Of a stretch of DNA of 11,791 nt, positions 5,909-11,791 are shown piece by piece (position 1 is the first letter of the stretch; every line of letters starts with the position of its first letter). Position numbers and translations under genes: made by a program. Origin of the DNA: Candidatus Saccharimonadota bacterium (GTDB taxonomy: Bacteria; Patescibacteriota; Saccharimonadia; Saccharimonadales; Saccharimonadaceae); assembly GCA_905373345.1 (NCBI GenBank), contig CAJPSU010000012.1:1-11791 (forward strand), in the 5' to 3' direction. The notes beneath the pieces are model-generated. The model worked only from the letters and a program-made list of their open reading frames with translations, did not search any database and was not told the origin of the DNA.

Positions 5909-5937
5909 TTTACAGTTACCCCAAATTGCGGTATGCT
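5909..5937 (+). promoter_or_regulatory. Promoter of xer (leaderless layout)
   Basis: TTTACA (5909-5914) and TATGCT (5932-5937) are spaced by 17 bases. The -10 ends six bases before ATG 5944, so the transcript should start at the initiation codon. No Shine-Dalgarno sequence is present. Confidence 0.65.
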
Positions 5938-5943
5938 AGAAGT

Positions 5944-6873
5944 ATGGAAATGTCTGCGCTATTACTGGATTTCGCTGAATATCTTGAGATTGAACGCGGT
6001 CGATCAAGCCGTACATCGGAAAACTATACCCGATATCTTGAGCGCTTTTTACAATTTGCCGGTACGGACCTTACTGTTGACAAAATCACACCAGAGCTTA
6101 TCCGCAAATACCGTCTGTGGCTCAACCGCCAAAAAGACGACAATAACAATGAGCTCGCACTAATCACGCAAAATTACCACCTTATTGCATTACGTGGCTT
6201 TCTTAATTACCTCAGCAAACGAAGCATTCCAAGCATGGCGCCAAATAAAATTGAACTACCGCGCGTCCATAGAAAACAAGTAACATTTTTATACAATGAT
6301 GAGGTTGAACGAATATTTGACACCATACCAAATGACGGCGAAATCTCACACCTGCGCGACAGAGCAATCCTAGAGCTATTGTACTCAAGTGGACTGCGCG
6401 TCTCGGAGCTTGTTGGACTAAACCGCGACCACGTCAATACTGCCCGACGAGAGTTTACAGTACGCGGAAAAGGCCAGAAAGACCGCCCAGTATTTGTTAG
6501 TAAACGTGCGGCAGCTCAATTAGAACTATACCTTCATGCACGGACAGATTTGCTCATCCCATTATTCTTAAGCTACAGTCGCAATATTCAAGCGCCGAGC
6601 ACAAGCGGAGACTACCGGCGGCTTAATCAGCGCAGTGTACAGCGAATGGTTACAAAATACGCACGGCTTGCTGGAATCACCAAACATGTCAGTCCGCACA
6701 CAATGCGCCATAGCTTTGCAACCGACCTACTCATGAATGGTGCGGATATTCGCAGTGTACAAAGTATGCTTGGACATAGTAGTATCGCCACGACGCAAGT
6801 ATACACGCATGTCACAGACCAACACTTGCGGGACGTATATGAATGTTTTCACAGCGACAGTACCGAAATATAA
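5944..6873 (+). CDS. Xer-type tyrosine recombinase
   Basis: The 309-aa protein has the two-part build of XerC/XerD: an N-terminal SAM-like DNA-binding domain (about 5-92, with ENYTRYLERFL) and a C-terminal catalytic domain with all active-site residues visible: Arg152 (SSGLRVSEL), Lys176 (RGKGQKD), His252 and Arg255 (SPHTMRHSF), His278 (MLGHSS) and nucleophile Tyr287 (TQVYTHV). It cuts and rejoins DNA at a dif-like site and would resolve chromosome dimers; an element-borne integrase is less likely because no other mobile genes are near. An in-frame TTG at 5926 would add six residues, but it lies inside the promoter spacer, so I choose ATG 5944 (a second ATG is at 5950). XerC and XerD cannot be told apart here, so no symbol is given. 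Confidence 0.9.
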   Translation: MEMSALLLDFAEYLEIERGRSSRTSENYTRYLERFLQFAGTDLTVDKITPELIRKYRLWLNRQKDDNNNELALITQNYHLIALRGFLNYLSKRSIPSMAPNKIELPRVHRKQVTFLYNDEVERIFDTIPNDGEISHLRDRAILELLYSSGLRVSELVGLNRDHVNTARREFTVRGKGQKDRPVFVSKRAAAQLELYLHARTDLLIPLFLSYSRNIQAPSTSGDYRRLNQRSVQRMVTKYARLAGITKHVSPHTMRHSFATDLLMNGADIRSVQSMLGHSSIATTQVYTHVTDQHLRDVYECFHSDSTEI

Positions 6874-6921
6874 AACCACACTTTGAAAACTAAATCGGTT
6901 ATAGTTATGATCAAACCTACA

Positions 6922-8076
6922 TTATTTCTTTGGGCGCGGATCGCATATGCCACTAATAGCCATCGTATCGCTCACCGAAAAGTCTTTGCATAGGCTACCC
7001 GTTGTATCAACGGCATATTCAGGGAACGTGAATGCTCCGTCCGGGCTAACACGACTCAGAACGCGTCGATAAACATCGCCAGCGCGACCAGTTGAATCAA
7101 CAAGAGGCTGTACACCATCAAACTGCGCCGTCACATTACCGCTGATATCCTCAAACGATGCTCGAAGCTGTGTGCGCGCATACAAGCTCGTAACCCGCAT
7201 GAATGCCATTCGCGAACCAGCCTTCAATTGGCGTCCATTCGGAATAGTAAGGACTGCTGCACACGCATATTGATTCGCATTGAAGCGAGTCTCTGAACAT
7301 AGCACCGGCGACGGTGACACTGTCACGCTCGTCTGCGAACCAGCAGCGCGCGTCGCCTGCAGCGAAATCGCATTGATCATCGCGCTTGATCCGCGCACAC
7401 TGGTCGGTCGCAAGAGCGTCGTCATCACTTGGTTGCTGTCATAGTCAGCCTGTTCCATACTGCCATCCGGCTTTTCAGGAACAACAATTTGCACACGCAG
7501 CATCGCTGGAGCATCCGCGCCCCACGCATCATGCTGTGGCAGATGATTTGGGTTCGTATCATTCGGATTAGCGATTGTCGGCGTATCATCGCTTTTAAGC
7601 GTCCACTGTACCATGATATGATCCGTATCATTCGTTGTTTTAAGCGGAATCACTTTCGACACGCCCTCTTCAAGCGTATGCTTCACATCATCTGTTATGC
7701 TTTCAATCTTGACACACGTGTACGCCTGCCCTTGGGTGCTATCAGCCGGCGCACCATTGCTGCGGATTGTTACCCGCGTGTCGGTCGTCGACGCAGCAAT
7801 GCCGGCTTTCTGCACAGTATCGCATCGTTGCGCTAAAATAGCCGTACACGCCGCACTCGCAGTGCTTCCGTTTGCACACGCCGTAATGACGCGTTTCGCA
7901 TCCTCAACACCAGAAACTGCCGAATCGTAAGCGCTTTGTGATAAATTATTATCAGATGCCTGCGTTTCCTCCTGCGACATCAACCGCACAAAGCCAACTG
8001 ATATAATTATCAATAGAAGCGACGTAAACATTACAACGATAATCGAAACCATGCCCTTTTCAGACTGCCGATTCAT
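6922..8076 (-). CDS. PilX-like minor pilin / pilus assembly protein
   Basis: The 384-aa protein has a short basic N-terminus (MNRQSEKG), one hydrophobic segment (about 9-31, VSIIVVMFTSLLL) and a large outside domain, the layout of PilX-N proteins that go into type IV pilus tips. The residue after Gly8 is Met, and the Glu at position 5 of mature pilins is absent, as is usual for PilX/GspK-type proteins. The outer domain holds eight cysteines (67, 77, 85, 121, 260, 272, 363, 378), enough for four disulfides. It is far longer than typical PilX (~150-200 aa), so it may carry an adhesive or surface-contact module. ATG 8076 overlaps the upstream stop as ATGA and follows GGAG. It is last in the minor-pilin cassette; no terminator is visible before the convergent xer end. 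Confidence 0.7.
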   Translation of the reverse strand: MNRQSEKGMVSIIVVMFTSLLLIIISVGFVRLMSQEETQASDNNLSQSAYDSAVSGVEDAKRVITACANGSTASAACTAILAQRCDTVQKAGIAASTTDTRVTIRSNGAPADSTQGQAYTCVKIESITDDVKHTLEEGVSKVIPLKTTNDTDHIMVQWTLKSDDTPTIANPNDTNPNHLPQHDAWGADAPAMLRVQIVVPEKPDGSMEQADYDSNQVMTTLLRPTSVRGSSAMINAISLQATRAAGSQTSVTVSPSPVLCSETRFNANQYACAAVLTIPNGRQLKAGSRMAFMRVTSLYARTQLRASFEDISGNVTAQFDGVQPLVDSTGRAGDVYRRVLSRVSPDGAFTFPEYAVDTTGSLCKDFSVSDTMAISGICDPRPKK

Positions 8077-8777
8077 GATGCCTTCTCCATAATTACAATT
8101 TCATTAAACTGATTGATTGCGCAAAACGTAAAGTTATTTTCAGCTTCATTTGACGTACGGCACGTTTGGTCGGTCGTGTTGATTTCTTCACCTTGGTTCG
8201 TGCCAAGTGTATAGGAAATGTTAAAGGCGCGATCGCCGTTTCGATCAAAGATCGGCGTCACGTCCATCCGATACACAGCCAGATCAGCCCGCCCTTTGAG
8301 CAATTCCGTTGCGCGCATTGTACCGGTCGTCGAGACATCGGTCGCGTACACGCCATTTTGCGGAATACAAAATGTACCAAGCGGATCGGCTACGCGCGCC
8401 AAGATAATCGCATCGCCTGTGCTATTATAGCGGACTGCCGCCGACGGATCATTTGAGCGCAAGTTCTCTGGCTTATTCCATAAATAAGCGCGAGAACCGA
8501 TACACAACCGCCCAAGTCCGCCGGCACCCTGTGTATCAGCGGCGACAAACCGCACCTCACCCTGCCCAATCGTCAAGCCATCACGTCGAATCAAATCACC
8601 GACTTCACGCCCCGACTGATTAATCGACTTTATCGTAATACCCTTATGATACATATTTGTTAGCTGAATCGTTGTTACTGCAATTGATATCAGCAGCACC
8701 GCAACGCCCGCCATCGCGAGCAACAATTCAACCAATGTGAATCCTCTACTTGTCGCCCTCTTAGTTTTTGCCATCAT
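8073..8777 (-). CDS. Type IV minor prepilin, PilW/GspJ-like
   Basis: The 234-aa product starts with a classical class-III signal: basic leader, Gly12, then FTLVE with Glu at mature position 5, followed by a hydrophobic helix (about 13-40). PilD should cut after Gly12 and methylate the new Phe. The remaining domain has four cysteines (92, 137, 206, 219). Placement between PilV-like and PilX-like genes, and size, suggest PilW. Two ATGs are adjacent in frame: 8777 and 8774. GAGG lies four bases before the first and seven before the second, so the second may be preferred. The 5' end overlaps the upstream gene by 17 bases. Confidence 0.8.
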   Translation of the reverse strand: MMAKTKRATSRGFTLVELLLAMAGVAVLLISIAVTTIQLTNMYHKGITIKSINQSGREVGDLIRRDGLTIGQGEVRFVAADTQGAGGLGRLCIGSRAYLWNKPENLRSNDPSAAVRYNSTGDAIILARVADPLGTFCIPQNGVYATDVSTTGTMRATELLKGRADLAVYRMDVTPIFDRNGDRAFNISYTLGTNQGEEINTTDQTCRTSNEAENNFTFCAINQFNEIVIMEKAS

Positions 8778-9390
8778 AAATCCTCGTTATCGTTCCTATC
8801 GTCGTTGGTACAGATGTACCAACGCTATCCCAGCACGCATTAACATATACATCATACGCATTGCCAGCTTCTTCACCAGGCTTGTGCGCTTCGGAGCGGA
8901 CGACTTGGATAAATAATCCTTGAGCTTGCGGCGCACTCGCATTCGACAGATCAACACGCGCAAATACAGCCGGTTCAGTATATGCCGCTGATGTCGTCAC
9001 GTCAACGACGCGCACATCATTGCGAGCTGAATTTTGTGCTAAGAAAAATGCTTTACTGCTATTTGTCAATCCATTATTTTCAAGTGTTGGGCATCGGTTA
9101 TTATTCTTTTCAACGAAATCAGTTACATTAATATGCGGTCCATGGCTCGCCGACTGAATTACATATCGACTACGGATTTGCTGCCACGCGTCGGTATGAT
9201 GCGCCTGAATGTAGCGTATCATTGAAATTTGCGAATCAATCTGTTGGCGTACAAGCGTAATTTCAAGCGAACGCTGCGCTACCTGTATACCGCGATTCAT
9301 CAGTACATAGGTACCGACAACGAGCATACTGAGCACCGTGAAACTAAACATCACCTCAATCACCGTATCACCGCGTGCAAATCGCTTCAT
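8761..9390 (-). CDS. Type IV minor prepilin, PilV-like, with Asp at mature position 1
   Basis: The 209-aa protein begins MKRFARG then DTVIEVMFSFTVL: Gly7 is the cleavage glycine and Glu12 the conserved Glu5, but mature position 1 is Asp instead of Phe/Met. The hydrophobic helix runs to about residue 31. Two cysteines (100 and 186) may form one disulfide. GGAGGG lies nine bases before ATG 9390, and the upstream stop overlaps this start as TGATG. From memory, GDT(I/V/L)IEV starts are seen in other CPR pilins, so this looks like a lineage trait rather than decay. Confidence 0.8.
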   Translation of the reverse strand: MKRFARGDTVIEVMFSFTVLSMLVVGTYVLMNRGIQVAQRSLEITLVRQQIDSQISMIRYIQAHHTDAWQQIRSRYVIQSASHGPHINVTDFVEKNNNRCPTLENNGLTNSSKAFFLAQNSARNDVRVVDVTTSAAYTEPAVFARVDLSNASAPQAQGLFIQVVRSEAHKPGEEAGNAYDVYVNACWDSVGTSVPTTIGTITRIYDGKN

Positions 9391-10127
9391 CAGCTACAAC
9401 CCTCCGTACGCGTAACAACGCCGCTTGCGCCAGGCGCATCTGCCGCAATCGCAACGCCAAGCGTCTGCCCCGCTAACCAGCCGGATGGATCAATACAGAT
9501 GACCGAATCATTACGACGATTACCCTCTACAACAAGCTGATCTAGCATTACCGACGCTCGACGCATTGTATAAGTATGAATTACCCCGCTAATCGGCGAA
9601 CGTACAATTGCAATCGCCCACGCATTATCGCCTGTTGCTGGCGGTTGTGTACGCACACCCCAATCAAGCTGGTACGTCTGCGGCTGAGCACTACTATCAA
9701 TAAACAGCCGCCGATTCGCCGCCGCATCCGCCGTAAAAACTGCATCATCGCCGATGCCAGATTTCAAGAACGCGCTCGTCACTCCGGACATATAAATTGG
9801 CTGAGATCGGAATGTTTGTCCATTTGCTGTCGTGACCAGACGCCCGATAATCACGCACGTCTCACTTGTACCAGGCGGCGCAGAGTGGGCTGCTAGAAAT
9901 GTGCCGTCTGCTGCACATTCACGATGGTTATCAATATCATTGCGCACATTAATTGTCTGCCCGTACTGCCCCTGAATATACGACGAAAATCCATCAACCG
10001 CATCGCGATACCGCTGCAACCCAAGCGTCGAACCGACTGATGCTAAGATTCCTGCTGCGAGCACACCTGTCACCGCCAGGAATAACATAACTTCGATGAT
10101 CGTAAACCCGCGCGATGCCCTCTTCAT
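9390..10127 (-). CDS. Type IV minor prepilin (first gene of cassette)
   Basis: The 245-aa protein has leader MKRASRG, cleavage after Gly7, mature start FTIIEVMLFLAV with Glu at position 5, and one long hydrophobic helix. Its outer domain carries four cysteines (71, 91, 211, 244). It could correspond to FimT/GspH in a FimT-PilV-PilW-PilX order, but the C-terminal domain is not recognisable. It is led by an extended -10 that ends seven bases before ATG 10127, and there is no Shine-Dalgarno sequence, so initiation is probably leaderless. The three genes that follow overlap each other and should be co-translated. Confidence 0.8.
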   Translation of the reverse strand: MKRASRGFTIIEVMLFLAVTGVLAAGILASVGSTLGLQRYRDAVDGFSSYIQGQYGQTINVRNDIDNHRECAADGTFLAAHSAPPGTSETCVIIGRLVTTANGQTFRSQPIYMSGVTSAFLKSGIGDDAVFTADAAANRRLFIDSSAQPQTYQLDWGVRTQPPATGDNAWAIAIVRSPISGVIHTYTMRRASVMLDQLVVEGNRRNDSVICIDPSGWLAGQTLGVAIAADAPGASGVVTRTEGCS

Positions 10128-10134
10128 ACTGATT

Positions 10135-10143
10135 ATTTTACCA
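10135..10143 (-). promoter_or_regulatory. Extended -10 promoter of the minor-pilin cassette
   Basis: On the minus strand TGGTAAAAT gives -10 TAAAAT (10140-10135) with TGN extension; no good -35 is seen. It lies in the 36-base gap after pilD, ending seven bases before ATG 10127. Read-through from pilD may also contribute. Confidence 0.5.
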
Positions 10144-10163
10144 TAAGCGTAGCAGAATTAACA

Positions 10164-11054
10164 CTAGAAAGTTGTCACTGCAAACAGCCATGTTATGATA
10201 TGATGAGCTGCAAAATACGAGATCAACATGCCTAAAATAAATAGTGGACCAAATGGTATTTCACTGCCCGGCTTCAGTTTTTTGCTGATAAGCCCCGGCA
10301 ACACGATAATACAGCCGATGAAGTTCGCCAAAAATAACGCCAAAAATGCCTTTTCCCAGCTAGCAAGCATGAGTCCGAGTCCGAGTCCGAGCTTCACGTC
10401 GCCCTCACCGATCCATGTACCATGCGATAAAACGCACAGTACAAAATACAATCCCGACATAATTGCTACAGCCCCCGCCAGCGACCATATATCAATATCA
10501 TGGACAAGCACAAATCGCAGCACAACAACGATAAGTGCAAGCGCTGCATATGCCCAAGTGAGACGATTTGGCAATAATTGCCACTTTAAGTCATATGTCG
10601 CAAGCACCACGAGCAATACGAGCGACACCAACCACAAAGCAAACAATGTCCAACCCGCAGCCAATACCCAGCCCACACCGGTAAGCGAAAACGGCCACCA
10701 CACATATGACGCCACGAAAAGCGCCGCCATTATCAGCTCGATGACCGGCTCAAACCAGCCAATTGATTTACGGCAATAACGACATTTTCCACCCGTTGAC
10801 AGCCAGCTAACGATCGGAATTAGGTCATACCAGGCGAGTGTATGATGACACCGCAAGCAACACGAACGATCGCGCTTGCCTTTTTTACCCAGGAGCGGCT
10901 TAAGCTGCTTAAACTCATCCTTACTATAGGACTCATGGGCTTCTTTATCTTCGTATAGCTGCCGCGCGCGCAGCCGCCACACCTGTGCACCAGCGAAGCT
11001 CCCCATAATAAACCCGAGTACACCAAACAACCATGCCAGAATAGTCATATTCAT
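10164..11054 (-). CDS. pilD: Prepilin peptidase / N-methyltransferase (A24 family)
   Basis: This 296-aa polytopic membrane aspartyl protease cleaves prepilin leaders at the cytoplasmic face after Gly and methylates the new N-terminus. It shows GFIMGSF near the N-terminus, the zinc-type cysteine pairs Cys66-x2-Cys69 and Cys91-x2-Cys94 typical of bifunctional enzymes, and both catalytic aspartates: Asp155 (YDLKWQLLPN) and Asp219 (GEGDVKLG). A charged stretch at about 31-63 lengthens the loop before the first cysteine pair. About seven or eight membrane helices are expected. The gene sits between the pilin and the minor-pilin cassette, which supply its substrates. ATG 11054 is six bases after TATAAT and lacks a Shine-Dalgarno sequence; an alternative ATG is at 11048. 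GAGTCC repeats in the gene encode the LGLGLG after Asp219. Confidence 0.93.
   Translation of the reverse strand: MNMTILAWLFGVLGFIMGSFAGAQVWRLRARQLYEDKEAHESYSKDEFKQLKPLLGKKGKRDRSCCLRCHHTLAWYDLIPIVSWLSTGGKCRYCRKSIGWFEPVIELIMAALFVASYVWWPFSLTGVGWVLAAGWTLFALWLVSLVLLVVLATYDLKWQLLPNRLTWAYAALALIVVVLRFVLVHDIDIWSLAGAVAIMSGLYFVLCVLSHGTWIGEGDVKLGLGLGLMLASWEKAFLALFLANFIGCIIVLPGLISKKLKPGSEIPFGPLFILGMLISYFAAHHIITWLFAVTTF
10371..10391. repeat. Hexanucleotide tandem repeat inside pilD
   Basis: GAGTCC is repeated three and a half times. On the coding strand it encodes Leu-Gly pairs right after the catalytic GEGDVKLG motif. The six-base unit keeps the frame, so copy-number change would add or remove Leu-Gly pairs in the membrane helix. 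Confidence 0.8.
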
Positions 11055-11060
11055 ATTGTT

Positions 11061-11069
11061 ATTATAGCA
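11061..11069 (-). promoter_or_regulatory. Extended -10 promoter of pilD (leaderless layout)
   Basis: On the minus strand TGCTATAAT contains a perfect TATAAT (11066-11061) with TGN extension. The -10 ends six bases before ATG 11054. The -35 region lies within the terminator hairpin 11069-11098 and has no consensus match. Confidence 0.7.
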
Positions 11070-11098
11070 AAGAGGTTGCGTTTTTCCGCAACCTCTTT
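11069..11098 (-). terminator. Terminator hairpin after the pilin gene
   Basis: AAAGAGGTTGCG (11069-11080) pairs perfectly with CGCAACCTCTTT (11087-11098) around a six-base loop. It lies 27 bases after the pilin stop. On the minus strand the T-run is short (TTT then GC); on the plus strand it is TTTTT. It abuts the pilD promoter and may be partly leaky. Confidence 0.75.
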
Positions 11099-11125
11099 TT
11101 GTGGCTTTGTGTCAATTTGCTATAT

Positions 11126-11590
11126 TTACGCTTCCAAACAATATGTCGACTTACCAGACTCAAGACGCGTAATTACCGCATACTGACGAAGTGTACCTTT
11201 ACTGAGCTTTTGTTTATTTCCATCAACACCCGGGTCGCCGCACTGCGCCTGAGTTACAACGATAATATTACCGTCCGCTACATCAACTTCAGAGCTAAAT
11301 ACGGCAACAGTCACTTTAGTTACGTCAGAGTTGCCGGATAAGTTTGAGATGTAAGAACGCAACCGACCCTCAGAGCCAGAATCAGGCAGCTTACCCTTGT
11401 TTGCGCTCGAAAAACTATTCACCGCTGCCGACACAATACTCACGTCGTTCTTACGCGCTGTATCGCGTTGGCTGCGCTGCAACGCCGGCAGTGCGATAAA
11501 CACCATCAAAAATATCAATGCCGCGATTGCCAGCACGAGCACGACTTCAATAATCGTAAATCCACGCTCTTTAAGTTGTTGTTTGCTCAT
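11126..11590 (-). CDS. Type IV pilin, probable major subunit
   Basis: The 154-aa prepilin has leader MSKQQLKERG, cleavage after Gly10, mature start FTIIEVVLVLAIAAL with Glu at position 5, a long hydrophobic helix (about 11-38) and a small globular domain. Two cysteines near the C-terminus (117 and 151) match the disulfide-bonded D-region of type IVa-like pilins. Size, the C-terminal cysteine loop, its own promoter and strong ribosome binding site (AGGTGG nine bases before ATG 11590), and a terminator behind it fit the main pilus subunit, expressed apart from the minor-pilin cassette. Nothing in the sequence alone proves major over minor. It lies directly after pilC. Confidence 0.85.
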   Translation of the reverse strand: MSKQQLKERGFTIIEVVLVLAIAALIFLMVFIALPALQRSQRDTARKNDVSIVSAAVNSFSSANKGKLPDSGSEGRLRSYISNLSGNSDVTKVTVAVFSSEVDVADGNIIVVTQAQCGDPGVDGNKQKLSKGTLRQYAVITRLESGKSTYCLEA

Positions 11591-11635
11591 ATTCCCGTTC
11601 CACCTTTCTTATGAACACTTCTTATGGTTATATCT

Positions 11636-11664
11636 AGCATAACGCACGAGTGCGTCATTGTCTA
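11636..11664 (-). promoter_or_regulatory. Promoter of the pilin gene
   Basis: On the minus strand TAGACA (11664-11659) and TATGCT (11641-11636) are spaced by exactly 17 bases. The predicted start near 11629 gives a leader of about 39 bases with the AGGTGG ribosome binding site. The -35 lies nine bases after the pilC stop. Confidence 0.6.
11642..11655. promoter_or_regulatory. Palindrome in the pilin promoter spacer
   Basis: ACGCAC-GA-GTGCGT is a 6-bp perfect inverted repeat that fills most of the spacer and touches the -10. A dimeric repressor bound there would block polymerase. No candidate regulator is in the window. Confidence 0.5.
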
Positions 11665-11672
11665 GAGCTTCG

Positions 11673-11791
11673 TTAGTGAATCTTAGTCACTAAGCCATAA
11701 ATAGGATACAAAATTGCCCCGATCAAGCCGCCCGCAAAAACAGCTAGAACGACCATTAACGCTGGTTCAATCATCGTCGAGATCGCCTTAA
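11673..11791 (-). CDS. pilC: Type IV pilus platform protein PilC/GspF, C-terminal fragment
   Basis: The last 38 codons of a gene that begins beyond the right edge; the stop is TAA at 11675-11673. The visible sequence, KAISTMIEPALMVVLAVFAG then GLIGAILYPIYGLV, is the typical final segment of the GspF/PilC family: a MIEP-x-LMV motif, one membrane helix rich in Gly and Ala, then PIY near the end. PilC is the inner-membrane platform that couples the PilB/PilT motor ATPases to pilin assembly. pilB and pilT are therefore expected upstream. Confidence 0.88.
   Translation of the reverse strand, partial: KAISTMIEPALMVVLAVFAGGLIGAILYPIYGLVTKIH

Noticed and set aside
5926..5943. TTG start for xer
   Set aside because: It lies between the -35 and the -10, so it would not be transcribed from this promoter, and it has no ribosome binding site.
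10228..10779. 183-codon plus-strand ORF rich in Ser, Thr and Pro
   Set aside because: It is the antisense shadow of pilD; its composition follows from the Leu/Val-rich codons on the real strand.
1..11791. CRISPR arrays, insertion sequences, prophage genes
   Set aside because: I saw no regularly spaced repeats, transposase motifs or terminal inverted repeats; the Xer gene alone is not evidence of a mobile element.

Overview
The window looks like chromosomal DNA of a small-genome bacterium of the Patescibacteria/CPR group, most likely Candidatus Saccharibacteria (TM7). The clues are moderate GC with AT-rich gaps, tightly packed genes with ATGA or TGATG overlaps, tRNA genes that encode their own CCA, a type IV pilus locus with several highly diverged minor pilins, a small three-helix protein with an HPSD...YSAFG...FY segment that I recall from this group, and TGA used as a stop (so not the code-25 lineages Absconditabacteria/Gracilibacteria). 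The lineage call is from memory of family patterns, not from a search.

Layout. 1-162 is a GC-rich stretch with no recognisable gene. 174-336 is a complete tRNA-Val(GAC) unit with promoter and terminator. 337-1230 is a gene-poor, AT-rich gap that holds one convincing 35-codon gene (834-941) under a near-perfect promoter flanked by a 14-bp palindrome and three DnaA-box-like words. From 1231 to 5808 nearly everything is on the minus strand, in three transcription blocks: tRNA-Thr followed directly by a small membrane protein and a membrane glycosyltransferase; tRNA-Asp alone with its own promoter and terminator; and tRNA-Arg followed by a PH-domain membrane protein and a membrane-anchored SurA/parvulin-like foldase. 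Next comes ndk (nucleoside diphosphate kinase), and divergent from it a Xer-type tyrosine recombinase, the only long plus-strand gene.

6922-11791 is a type IV pilus locus on the minus strand. In transcription order it contains the C-terminus of PilC (platform protein), a pilin with a C-terminal cysteine pair, PilD (prepilin peptidase/methylase), and an overlapping four-gene cassette of minor pilins (an unassigned prepilin, then PilV-like, PilW-like and PilX-like). PilD would process the pilins, PilC would anchor pilus assembly, and the motor ATPases probably lie just beyond the right edge.

The most interesting signals are regulatory. Four unrelated genes (the 35-aa ORF, xer, pilD and the first minor pilin) have a -10 box ending only 6-7 nt before ATG and no Shine-Dalgarno sequence, which predicts leaderless mRNAs. 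Two protein operons start directly behind tRNA genes, one with an ATG overlapping the tRNA CCA. Palindromes sit at the promoters of the small ORF, the pilin gene and tRNA-Arg.
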